From assembly GCA_019044685.2 (NCBI GenBank), contig JAGTXX020000004.1, forward strand, positions 1,009,200 through 1,073,199: a stretch of 64,000 bases of DNA, read 5' to 3'. Numbering within the stretch: the first letter of the stretch is position 1; every line of letters begins with the position of its first letter. This DNA comes from Nannochloris sp. 'desiccata'. Lineage: Eukaryota > Chlorophyta > Trebouxiophyceae > Chlorellales > Chlorellaceae. This document shows positions 52,786-63,799 of this stretch, piece after piece. The notes beneath the pieces were generated by a model. That model saw nothing but the letters and a program-made list of their open reading frames with translations. It did no database searches and was not told the origin of the DNA. The translations under genes and the position numbers were made by a program.

Positions 52786-55526
52786 TTAAGGGCGACGATG
52801 TCTTAAACTGCAGTAGGCTGCCTTATTATCCTCCAGCACTGCTTCAGCGATTTCTCCTGCATGCTCAAGTAAATACCCACGATTTTTACCTTCTTCATGA
52901 ACCATATCACGAGCTCGCTTCAGGACTTCATTGTAGAGAACAATGGGCAGCGAAAGACGGTTCTGGCGTGCCGCCTCTGCTTCTACTGCGTTCTTGGCAG
53001 TTACTCGGTCACCACACGCAAATACAGAAAAACGCTGTATTTTTCTGGTCATTGACTTATCCAATTTATAATGTGGTTTCCCGGAGGCCCAGGTCACACC
53101 TAAAAATTTAGAGGGGTCAAGAAATTCTAATTCGGAGACATCCTCACGGCACCCACCGTTCACGTAGCTCACGACAAAGCTTTCCATTTTTCCTTTAAAA
53201 TAATGACGAAGTTCGTCTACAAAATAAAAGCGACTGTGTGATTTCAGTACAGCTTCTACTTCATGCTTTGCCTCCACAAAAGGATCATAACCAAAATAAT
53301 CACCAAAAGGGCATAGCATCTCTTGGCCTTGAGGAATTCCACTTTTCTTTTGCAGAAGGTCAATCAAATTATCAGCAGCCACTGATGCATTGAGCATGGT
53401 ATACACAAGACGGGGGAATACTTCATCTAGACAGCCAGTTTCTGCGTTAGGAGGAAGCACTACACACTCTCCTTCCTTTACCGGCACTAAATTGAGCCGC
53501 CCATTTTCAAGACATATCACCATAATAGTCACGCCTAGTGCTTCGCCCAGGTCATCCTTCATCAAATTGACAAGTCCGCTTAAACGAAAGGTGCCATCGT
53601 TTTCCTTGGTGACCCTCATTATAAAGGAGCGGGAAGTGGTCGCTTTTTCTTTCTCACCACTAGATGAAGATGTGCCATTTTCCACAAGCAAAAATAAATC
53701 CCTCTTGCCCAGAATTTCCATTATCACTGAAAAGGCTACAGATGTCAGACTATCTGTCTTAATTCTCATGCGAAAGCTTGCTCCGGGTTGAAGAGAGAAC
53801 CGCGCCAGCTCTCCACAAGCGGCGGCAATTTCGTTTTTGGGATCTAGAAGCGGGTGCAGTTTCGCTCTCCCGGAGAATTTGAACTTAATAGAGTCCAGCT
53901 TGTCAGGTAATTTGTCGACCTGCTGCATCACTGCATCCATAATCTCCTTCTCAGGAGCGGAAAAATCAGCACCGTCATTGTTTCTGAAGCCATGCGCCAC
54001 CAGGCTAGCAAGTTTTGCAGTTGCGTATCCACTGCGCTGTGCGTCGTTGATGAGACAGATTTCATCTCTCTCTTCCTCTGTGATGCCAGTAGGAGGACTG
54101 GACAAGTGCAGGTGGTTGCCACTGTTATGTCTAATCTGTTTCTGCAGAGAGACAGGCTCCTTGTCAGTGACGAGGGAGCTGGTCACGCACAGCAAGCCAC
54201 GCAAGCATTCTTCTACCGCACCAGATTTGTTGTTAAAGTGCTCTTCCGTTACCACATCGAGAGGATTTGAGAGGGGGAAACTTGAGTGTGCCATTACTTT
54301 CTTCAGCTCTTTCAGCAAAGTAACAGGATTATTATCGCAAACGTAGGTTCTAAGGCCCCCATGTTTTTCAGGGGTGAAGACCCGTTCCAAGGCTTGCACC
54401 AAGGTCCCAGCACCCATTCCCTTTAAGCCAGGAGTGAAGTCATTGGCAATCAAAGAGCCACCTACTTGAAAAGCTAATAAAGGCATCTTGAGCTGCTCTG
54501 AAAACGCGCCCAATACTACCACTTCACAAACATGGTCCTTGGTATCAGGATCATAGGTCATACTTTTGATCACAAGCGGAGCACCTTGTGCAATGAGGTC
54601 AGCATCAGGGCCGACGACAATGGGGTTTTTTAGTGCTTCAGTGATGAGCTCTGCAAGTCTTTCCTTGAAATTGGCAGGTAAATCAGGATCCAATGATTCT
54701 GGCAGTTCCAAATCTGTAGCAGTAACTACAGGTGTAGTGGTGTTGGTTACGGTGCTTGCGGCGGCATCGTCGCTGTTGCTGCTGCTGGTGGGTTTAGTAG
54801 ATGATTCTTCAACATCCATAGAGTCTTGGCCACGGATCAAATTCGTAGACATGTGGACTACTTCTTGGTCTGCTTCAAACGGAGCAAGAATAATCTCTAC
54901 CTGAACAGGGCCGTCCTCGTAGTCGGCCTTGTCGCCATTGAATCTAACGGAATAGTTATACTTCATGGCGAGCTCGTTCAAGGCACGGACTAGCGAAACA
55001 TGTTGAAAATACATCAAATCTACCAATTTCTTTGCTGCTGTATTCGAGGCTGGAGTGTTTTCTCTACGAAGCTCATCGATTTTAAACTGAAGCGGCCCCA
55101 AACGCTTGACAGCAGCTCTGCTGCGATCTTTTGAAGGCGGTGACAGACCATCTAGTACACACTGCAGCATGAATAGAGAAGATATTTAGCGGATATTTGA
55201 TAATACAGGAATGCTCTTATAGCTTTAGGATTGTCTCTCACCTTTGATGTTGCGCCCAAGTCAATGCTCGGCTGGAGATATTTCTTAAATATCCAAGCAG
55301 CAGCTTGAGCAGTCCCCTCAGCGTAATCTCGGAGTAATTCAGCATTGCTACTTTGAATTGCTTGTTCTAAAGATTGAATAGATAGATTAAATACTATTCT
55401 AGCAAGGTAAACAGGGCCGCCAAGGTCGTTGCTGGTTATAATTTTTTCATTAATAATTTTGCTTAGTCTGACTTTGGCTACAGCTCCCTTTTTTGCCATT
55501 GACTTTTTGGGCATTTGTCCTCCCAT
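52786..55526 (-). CDS. unrecognised 886-residue protein
   Basis: Two exons, 55526-55242 and 55161-52786 (intron 80 bp, GTGAGA...CTGCAG, phase 0), 886 residues, with even coding character throughout. The N-terminus is basic (MGGQMPKKSMAKKGAVAKVR), then helical; a Ser/Thr/Asp-rich linker lies near residues 210-245; the rest looks globular, with mixed helix and strand, and no transmembrane segment. I see no Walker, zinc or other catalytic motif. A stretch GDYFGYDPFVEAKHEVEAVLKSHSR and the C-terminal YLLEHAGEIAEAVLEDNKAAYCSLRHRR are distinctive and could be used to find relatives. No function is assigned. TGTAA is about 70 bases downstream. Confidence 0.65.
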
Positions 55527-56105
55527 GGTGAATTGGTTGGAGACTTCGAGGAGAGTGTAGAAAGGCTAGATAGTGACTAATCGAAGTGAGACGGGATGAG
55601 CTTCGGCGGATAGCTAATTGCAATAAATTTGACGGCAAATAAAGAACAGCGCGTCCCTGATTTCACTGTGGGTGATAGAATGAGTGTAAAGAGTATACTT
55701 TTAGCTAGATAGAAGACGGTTATGTGGTTGCACGCTCTAAGCTACTTACCAAGTTGATACTAATTGAAGTACTAAGTGTAAAGAGTTTTTATTAAGAATT
55801 ATGCAAGCTCTTGTTGATAATGCTGTAGCAATGGGTGCCTGATTTAAGACTGTCAGCTTACTGTGTAAGCACCGTTTGGAACTTTTAACGTAAAGATATA
55901 TTCATAATAGCGTGATGGTGGCATTATATCGTTATAAGTAGCTGCCAACTTTTAAAAGTCAAACGCTCAAAAGAAAGCTTATTGCACAAACCGCCCATTT
56001 AAAAGTAACTTCAGATGTACTTTTTCACTTACAATCAAGAAGGCGTCAATAGAAATTACGTACAATAAGCTGCTAATTGGATATTGATTTCTTAACTAAT
56101 AGCCT
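55527..56105. other. intergenic region between two minus-strand genes
   Basis: 579 bases between REX4 (3' end side) and the 886-residue gene's upstream region... in transcription order it precedes the latter's neighbour: it holds the promoter of the gene at 55526 and the 3' end of REX4. TTACA (TGTAA on the minus strand) near 56030 suits REX4. No gene seen. Confidence 0.35.
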
Positions 56106-57137
56106 CTACAAGTCTGCCATGTAATCTGAACGTGCAAGTTCTGCTAGCCGCTCAGCACCGAGAGGCCCAGCATTTTTCCGAGCAAAGCCAACACCACCCA
56201 TATCAGGCATTGACACAGCTCTCGCAGTTGCTTTTGGTACTATACCGCCTCCAGAAAGCCACTTTTCCCATTCTTTTTTATGTTTTTGATACAGCCCCAA
56301 CGATGCTCTAGCGTCTTCAATGGAACAATGCTCTGCAGCTTGAATAGCAAGTGTCAAATGCTCTTGAGCTAGATGACGCAACGCTCTAGGCTTGATTCTT
56401 CCATTAGTTAGCACTTTCATCAGTGGTGGGTATCTAGAAGTATCTCTTAAATCAGATTCAGGGTGCGCTATTCCAAGAACTTCCAAATCATTGTGAACTG
56501 CATGGCCTACTAGTACACGACCACGCAGTAATTCCTTGACTTTTAATTTGACCTGTTCAAATGATGGTGCATCTTTCAAATTAGAATGCCTGACACCACT
56601 CCATTTGGTTCTGTAATCAGTCACTTTTTCAGTTGGGGCGACAAAAGAATCGTAAACAACAGCACCCTCTGAATTGACAACAGAAACACGAGCCAGAATA
56701 GAACGATCACCACGTTTGCCCACACCAACCATTTCACAATCTAAAGCAAGCATTTTTGACAGCTGGGCAGACGGGCTCGTGGGCTGAGAGGCATCAGTAG
56801 TGTCTGGTCCGCCTTTCCGCTTTTTGCTTTTTCTAGAATGTTTTGCCTGCATTGCTGCTTTTAAAGAATCCCAATTGGATGTTGCGAGAGATTTATTAGT
56901 TACCGATGTACCTTTGGGAGCTGGGGCAAGGACTGTGGGTATGATTGGCTTTGCTGGCTTAGCCTTTTTGCTGGGTGGAGGCGATGCAGCAGGGCCACCG
57001 TCTTCACTGTCAATATTTAAAGTTGGTGAGCTTTCACGGTTTTCAGACGGGACTACTTCTCCATCATCATCTAGTATCTCTGCAGGTACATCAACTGGTG
57101 CCTTGGGCTTGAATTTATTGCCCTTTACATGCGGCAT
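56106..57137 (-). CDS. REX4: REX4-type RNA exonuclease
   Basis: Single exon, 343 residues. DEDDh 3'-5' exonuclease of the REX4/ISG20 group, linked to rRNA (ITS1) processing. A Pro/Lys/Ser-rich N-terminal ~130 residues with basic KHSRKSKKRKGG (nucleolar signal-like) precede the nuclease: Exo I MLALDCEMVGVGKRG (Asp, Glu), FVAPTEKVTDYRTKWSGVR, Exo II VGHAVHNDLEVLG (Asp) and Exo III EHCSIEDARASLGLYQ (His, Asp). The YRTKWSGV segment and the placement of Exo II are typical of REX4. It shares a 298-base divergent region with presenilin. Confidence 0.9.
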   Translation of the reverse strand: MPHVKGNKFKPKAPVDVPAEILDDDGEVVPSENRESSPTLNIDSEDGGPAASPPPSKKAKPAKPIIPTVLAPAPKGTSVTNKSLATSNWDSLKAAMQAKHSRKSKKRKGGPDTTDASQPTSPSAQLSKMLALDCEMVGVGKRGDRSILARVSVVNSEGAVVYDSFVAPTEKVTDYRTKWSGVRHSNLKDAPSFEQVKLKVKELLRGRVLVGHAVHNDLEVLGIAHPESDLRDTSRYPPLMKVLTNGRIKPRALRHLAQEHLTLAIQAAEHCSIEDARASLGLYQKHKKEWEKWLSGGGIVPKATARAVSMPDMGGVGFARKNAGPLGAERLAELARSDYMADL

Positions 57138-57435
57138 GGTTTGAATAATATTTACAAATCTATTTGCTTAAATTCCGTATTTCGTCTACTGCGCGATATT
57201 CTTAGGTAGTGCTGAAAATTGCTTACTTGAAATTTGTGCATGCATTATTAAAGCTCCACCCTTCAAAAAAATAACGCTTCTTTTTCGCGAATCTTTACCG
57301 CCGCGTTGACAGCTGTTTACTAGCAACGAGGCCTTACTCTCCCCTAAAAGTAAAAATATCGGATCACTGTTGACCCCAAGAACCCAATGTATTAGTGGCC
57401 AGGGAGAGATATTCAGGTCGAACTGTTTGAACACT
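57138..57435. promoter_or_regulatory. divergent region between REX4 and presenilin
   Basis: About 298 bases between two divergent genes. The presenilin frame is open back to an ATG at 57370, which would add 22 residues; the ATG at 57436 fits the family better. No other gene seen. Confidence 0.35.
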
Positions 57436-59233
57436 ATGGGCAGGTCAATTTTGGATGATCTCGGTCAAGAGGTAACTGGGATCGCAGCACCCGTGTCTGT
57501 GTGTATGGCTTTGACAGTGATACTTGTCAGAGTTTTGAACCCCGAGGGCGAGAGCGACAGTGGAGCAGTATACCTTGCTTCTGTTTATTATTCCGAAGAG
57601 GTGAGGGCGGTGGAGGGGTTTTGTTCGCTGCAAAGTCTTTAGACAGCTTTTAATTCTTAAATGTGTAGCTACGGTACATTCATATCACTAATGGTCAGCA
57701 ATTAATCTGTAATTGTTACTGTAGGAGGGAGATTCAACTGGACAAAAGCTGAGCGGGGCGTTGATCAATGCTTTAATCTTTGTTGGCATAATTACAGTGA
57801 CGACTTTTATAATGGTGCTACTTTTCAAATATGGAGTACGTTGTGATGGTCCCTATTGTTTCGCTACTTCAATATACAGCTAGTAGGTTGCCTTATCTAG
57901 AAATACCGTCTCACCGACCCTTAATATTTTTCTTTCTTTCAGTGCACCAAGCTGATATATGCATATCTAGGCTTTTCAGGTTTTAGTATATTCTTTCTGT
58001 TAACGGGAATCATAGTCATTCAGCTCCTCCAGAAAGCTGGAATTCATATGGATTGGATATCACTATGTTATATTCTACTAAATTTTGCGGTAAGTAGAAA
58101 AATGACAATTATTTATACTGCGCTTCTGAAAATGCCAGCCTAAATTGCTGAATAATTTATTAATTCTGTCCATTTTGTTAACATGTGTATATGTAGTTGG
58201 TAGGATCGGTAGTACTATTCTTTACTCCAGCTCCTCTACTGCTGAAACAGTGCTATCTTGTTGTCACTGGTGTTGCTGTTGCATTTGTATTTACATGGAT
58301 CCCTGAATGGACTACTTGGGTGCTGTTAGTTGCGATGGCAATCTATGATATTTTAGCAGTATTAGTACCTGGGGGACCTCTGAAAGTGTTGGTAGAGATG
58401 GCTCAAGAGAGAGATGAGGATATTCCTGCACTCGTCTATGAAGCACGGAGCGTGGTAAGTTCTTTCTTTATTTTATCTGATAGTACTGTTTCTAGGTAAA
58501 TTTCCAACCTCCTAGTCAATTTTGCTTGTGCAGCGGCGTAATGCTACCCAGCAACAACAACAGCAGCCATTAGAAGTTGATGGCGAGGCAACAGCAACTA
58601 GATTAGTAGTGTCTCCCTCACAGCAGCGGCGGCAGCAGCAGCACGGCAGTACTATCGAGCACGAAACTGCGAGCAGTGATGGACGCAGTACTCCCACTTT
58701 AGACGCATCAGATACTCCATTAATAGCTCATAGTGCATCTCTTAGTGCAGACACTGGAATTGTTCTGCAGCCACCTTTGCAGCAGGAGGTTGCGGCTGTC
58801 GGGGCAGGCACCCATCTGAGTAAGTCTAATTTTGGTTCTTGGCTTTTATTCTATTTCCATTTTATGATATATTACTCAAATTTTCCCCAGTGATTCTATT
58901 GCAGCTCCGGAGCAGGTCCATGAGGCTGAGATGCACCCGTCAGAGGCATCCGCTTTTGCTCTTCCTGAGGCGATTAAACTAGGATTAGGAGATTTTATAT
59001 TTTATTCAGTTTTAGTAGGAAGAGCAGCAATGTATGATATGTTGACTGTCTTTTCATGCTATATAGCCATCATTTCAGGTCTAGGTATGACATTAGTATG
59101 GCTGGCTGTCACTCACCATGCTTTACCTGCACTGCCAATTTCAATTGCAATGGCGGTGCTGTTTTATTTTGTGAGTAGATTTGTTATGGAGCCTGTGATC
59201 CTACCAATGACATTTAATCTCGTGTATTTTTAA
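57436..59233 (+). CDS. PSEN: presenilin, catalytic subunit of gamma-secretase
   Basis: Six exons: 57436-57600, 57725-57835, 57943-58089, 58197-58454, 58534-58819 and 58905-59233, 431 residues. An intramembrane aspartyl protease of the ER and endomembranes. All phases agree. Start: ILDDLGQEVTGIAAPVSVCM. Catalytic Asp192 is in AIYDILAV and Asp352 in KLGLGDFIFYS; the PAL motif is at 397-399 (HHALPALPISI). About nine hydrophobic segments are visible. The cytosolic loop between the two Asp (exon 5) is Gln/Ser/Thr-rich with two poly-Gln tracts (CAG/CAA runs at 58551-58566 and 58621-58641). The C-terminus ends in hydrophobic residues as in other presenilins. TGTAA is about 25 bases downstream. Confidence 0.95.
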
Positions 59234-59333
59234 TATGCATTTTCATCAGAATGAATGTAAATATTATTTAATGAAATCAGGTACTCAAAATTGTAATAAA
59301 TTGATGGGCCGTAAAAAAAACCTAAAAAAACTG

Positions 59334-61175
59334 TCATTTATTTAGTCTACTGGCAGATCCTTCTCTATTTAAGTTTCCCGGTCTTAGCATAGGTCCATCT
59401 CTCGATAATGGAAGTAAATGTAGATCCAGATCATAATGATGTTCTACCTCGGATTGCTGCTGCCTGAAATCTGACAGCTCTAGTGCCGATGCCGCTGTTG
59501 ACGAATTCCTGCTAGCCAATGACATTCTACTAATTGTTGCTTTTAATCTATGCTGCATTGCTGCCTCATCTTTAGCTAGTGTCAATGATGAACTCAGCAG
59601 CAGTAATCCACACGGAATCCATCCAGCAGTTGAAATATTAAAAGCAGCAGTGCGTCCAACTCTGGAAATCAATACTGCTACTAATGCTGGGCCAAGACCT
59701 TTCCCTAAATCATCCAGCATGGTCTGTAATGCTAAAGCAACCCCTCTTGTCTCAGGTTCATTCACATTCATCATCATTGCTCTCATGTTAGGTCCTACTG
59801 TTGAACTCATTATTCCGGTCAACACAGCCAAAAAGAAAGTAGTGCCTAGCATAGATGCCACGTCAGCATTGACTATAAACCACATAGGAGCAGCTCCAAT
59901 TATAGTACAGATACCTATAAACACTGGCATTGTCCATTTGTCTTTATTATACAATTTTTGCCCAATAATGCCACCGCCAATCACACCGATGCCGCCACCG
60001 ATACCAACAGCAAGCACTATGGTAGTAGCAGTAGTAACTTTAAGACCTTTATCCTGAGCCAAATAATCATTTAAAAAGGTCAACAGCATGCCCCAGGGTA
60101 AGCATCCAGGCAATCCTTGTGCGATCACTAAAATATTTGTTGGAATCCGTACGAGCTGACCAACTTTAGCCCAGGTAATACGTTCACTATATTCAAAGTC
60201 AGCATCGGAGTCCCATTGCTGTTGTAGAGCGGCTTCTGTAGATCCACGTATTGGTTCTTCAGTGGTAAACAACATTATTGTAGCTAAAGCAATAGCAGGG
60301 ACGGAGACAATTACAAATGGCCAACGCCATCCTATTGAACTGCCAACAAAGCCAGAGATACCTTGACCTAGTGCTAATCCTACACCAGTAGCCACTTGTA
60401 CTACAGCAGATATGCCAGCTCGGTGCTGTGGCTCATATAAATCACCCAGCAAACTAAAGACGAGAGGGAAAGTGCCGCCTAGTGAGATGCCTGTGAGCAA
60501 CCGAAGGACAAAAAGCTGCCAAAAGCTAGTAACAAAATATGTTAGTATGCATGGTCCTTCACCTAACAGTACTGCTGCAAATAGAAGGTTTCTGCGGTTA
60601 ACTGTGTCTGATAGATAGCCAAATAGCAATGCAGATGGGGCACCGACCAGATAGAAACCAGCTGCGACGTAGCCACCAAGGTACTTATCTCGTTCTTTAT
60701 CATCAAATCCAAAACCTGTGGATTGATTGATGAATATATTGTTAGTTTTATGGTAGCAGAAAGACAGTTTTGATTACAAAATAGACTTGGCAGCAGAATC
60801 TCTTACTCTCGGCAATGGCTGTCAGGTTGGGCGCCATCAGATTCTGATCAGCATATAGCAATGCAGCAGTGGCGCAGAAGATTGACACTATGTAAAGCCT
60901 TTTTCTGGGTGTTATATTGCCTGAAAGAGTAAGGTTGAAAAGGGTTAGATACAACTGATAGAGAAGATGGGCGGTGAAAGCGCCGTAACGAATTTTTTAG
61001 GAAAAGCATGGCGCTGGATTTTGTTGGAGTCCGTGTTTAACTAGATGATTACATTTTGACCATGTCACTCACTGCTGCCTGCATTTCTGTTGCGTCCACC
61101 GCCAGCTGAAGGCTCAATCAATGCTGAGGGCTGGCCATCGGCCAGCAAAGGCTTGCGGTCTTGGTAATTGCTCAT
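59334..61175 (-). CDS. Spinster-type major facilitator superfamily transporter
   Basis: Three exons, 61175-61073, 60920-60807 and 60715-59334 (introns 152 and 91 bp), 532 residues. A 12-helix MFS carrier; Spinster homologs move sphingolipids or lysolipids, often from lysosome-like compartments. Exon 1 is a soluble start (MSNYQDRKPLLADGQPSAL) with a Leu-Leu pair that could be an acidic-organelle sorting signal. TM1 begins RLYIVSIFCATAALLYADQNL; FGFDDKERDKYLGGYVAAGFYLVGAP and FGYLSDTVNRRNLLF form the MFS motif A loop; LRLLTGISLGGTFPLVFSLLGDLYEPQHRAG is typical of the family. The C-terminal ~80 residues are cytosolic, Ser-rich. This is the last gene before the telomere. Confidence 0.88.
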
Positions 61176-63799
61176 TTACTTTATTTACACTATATATTTA
61201 ACCGAGCATTCTGGGCGCTTTAAGGACAACAGGGCTATATGGGAATATTCATGATCAGTTTATGTTCTGCGGTTGTGCTTTTTCTACACTTGCCCTAAAT
61301 GGCATGCTAACTGCCATATTAATCTTTGTCTGGCGAAAATAACATATCAAAATGAAAGCTGTGTTCCTACAGCTTCTATTAATATGCGCTTTTATTAGTG
61401 AACTTCGGAAGGAAGTTTAGTTTGAATTTTGGCTGCCAAGAAAATTTCTTAGGAATGGCCAGATTTTGTGCTGGGAGCGTGTTTCTTGAATTTAGTCGAT
61501 TTACCAATGTCTTCGGGGCATATTAAGAGGAGCTCTTAAGAGCTCTCGGTCTAATTGCTTTGCGATCGCAGGTGGTCACTTTCGCTGCGCTGGGAAGCAG
61601 AATGTTGGAAATTAAGAGCAAGTGGCACCTTTAATTAACTTTTTGGTTTGTTATAGTATCTTGAGATGCTGGGAGAGCTTCCGTTTAGTCATTTGTGCGA
61701 TGTTCTCTTGAAAAGGCAGCAGTTGCCCAGTTTGAAAAAATTTAGATGCTCCAATAAAGCAAAGTTTTTGTTAGTGGGAGGGTGTTTATTTAATATGATA
61801 TATTTAAGAATGTCTTCAATTGACATTCACTGCGCGGCAGGAGCTCGAAATGCATTTACAAGCCTATAGCAGGTTTAATTTATATGCAATTCACAGCAGT
61901 CTGATACCTTCTTCAGCACAGGCTATAGATTACGCAGATGCAATCTCTGCATTGTTAGGTATGTATTTTATATTAGAAACGGTGGGGTTTCAGAGTGATA
62001 TCTGTATTGAAGTGATAATTTAGTTCTTCTAATTAATTGATCGCAGGCTCCAGCATCGAACTCTTATGGAGGTTCTGATGGTCTTTTAAATTAGCAAGTA
62101 TATGAGGGATATTTTTCTGGGCTAGAGGGAAGCGGAGAAGGAAGCTAAAATACTTCCAAAAATCTATTTAGCTGACAATGTATGCCGCGGTGGCCGAGCA
62201 TTTTCTCGCTGGTGGCTATTTTGGCGGGTTCAGAGGAGTAGAGGAGCTGATATTGCTTACCAGGTTATAAGTGTAGATATTGGTTATGATAAAGTTCCTG
62301 AAATTGTTTTCGCTGTACGAGAAAAAGCCCATAATGCAGTTTGCAGAGCGGTAGTGATCAGATTAGGGAATTGCCGGCCAGTTTTTAAAATTAAGGTTGT
62401 TATATGGCGGCGTAGCCATTAATGCAGTGGGAAAGAAGGTGCTGAGTAAAGATATGCAAAAATACGTGCTTCAAAATGCTTGCGGGTAGCAACTGATGGC
62501 ATTTTTTGTGGTTGAAAACTTGCAGTGTTCCCCGTCAATTTTTGGAAGGTGCTTGAGAAAGTTGAGATGGTCTTCCAGACTGCATTATTGTTTGCTTGCT
62601 TTTATAGAGGTTGACTTGGACTAGGATGGGATCTTCTGCGTTGAAATAATGGTAATGAGAGGTCACGAATGGTAGTTACTTGAGCTTGTATGGTGATGAC
62701 GGCGACGTGCAGCTGCAGTTTGCGGTGGTTGTTTTGGGGCGAGTATTTGGTGTTGTAGAGAAGATTTCAAAGATGAATTTGTTTCAGAGAGAAGTAGAGT
62801 GTTGATATTGGTCGCAGGGCGGAGCTGGTGGATAGTAGTAGCTGATAGCGATCAGCACCGGAAAAGTAGGGTGAGCGACATAGCACAGCAAACCGTTCGG
62901 TCGTAGTTGGTTATTTTTGCAATGAACGGTCTTCCTTGGAGCATCTTTTTCCAAGGCATTTTCTCTTCATAGCAAGGTAGTTTATTATGTAATCTAGCAG
63001 GTAATAGTATTGATAGAATTATCTTGGGAATTATAGAATAAATTGCCTATTGGTAGGATAAAGACAGCTCAAAAGCAAGGTTCGAGTTGTGAGAAATTGC
63101 ACGTGGTAGAAGTAAAACTTGAAAAGAGTCAATCAAAATAGTTACAGACGTTCTTTTTGAGTTATGTTTTATTTATTGAATTGCTGAGAAAATATTCTAT
63201 AGTTTGATATAAGTTGATAAGGTGAAAAGGCAGTAGAGTGAACTCTTGGCACGCAATCATTTGATTCATGCGATGGCTGGCATTGGCGGTAAAGTGGTAT
63301 TTGTAAGGCGTGGTGTGGTATATTATAAAGGTATTAATGTATTTTGATTAATTTGATGTGGTAAGAGACGGCGAAAGGCAGCCTATGTGCAAGCAGCAGG
63401 CTGATGTGTGTGATCTGCGTTTTGATGTGATCAGGTTGCCTGGTGTGCAGCAGTGACTGTTTTCTCCCTTGTTCTTAGATTAACTGAACTTCGTATGCAT
63501 CGTTGATTATATCAGGTAGGGCACTGATGAGAATATCGCTTGTAGACGTGGTTCAAAGACCCTTTATAAATGTTTTCGCGAAGACCTTTTGTTCATATTA
63601 TCTCGTCAACACCCCTATTTCGCTCTTGTTGAGAGCCTGGAGTGATTCGAAATTTATTTTCAGAATAATATTGTGGTATAATTCGCTCGCATATATATGT
63701 TTTGATAGATTTTTATTCAATTTTTGAAGAAACCCTAAAAAACCCCCTTTTTCTGCGACTTTTACATTTTGACCCCCCTTTTTTTGCAGTTTCCGATTT
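61176..63799. other. gene-free subtelomeric region
   Basis: About 2.6 kb between the Spinster-type gene and the telomere. The longest ORFs (67-74 codons) show no family resemblance and stop codons are frequent in all frames. No long tandem repeat or second telomere-like block was found, apart from an AAACCCTAAAAAACCCCC stretch at 63730-63747, next to the telomere. An RNA gene cannot be excluded by eye. Confidence 0.6.

Noticed and set aside
53390..53791. 133-codon plus-strand ORF inside the 886-residue gene
   Set aside because: Antisense shadow of a long coding exon with intact splicing on the other strand.
58885..58905. Alternative acceptor at 58890 for presenilin exon 6
   Set aside because: It gives the wrong phase; the acceptor ending at 58904 keeps the frame into the GLGD exon.
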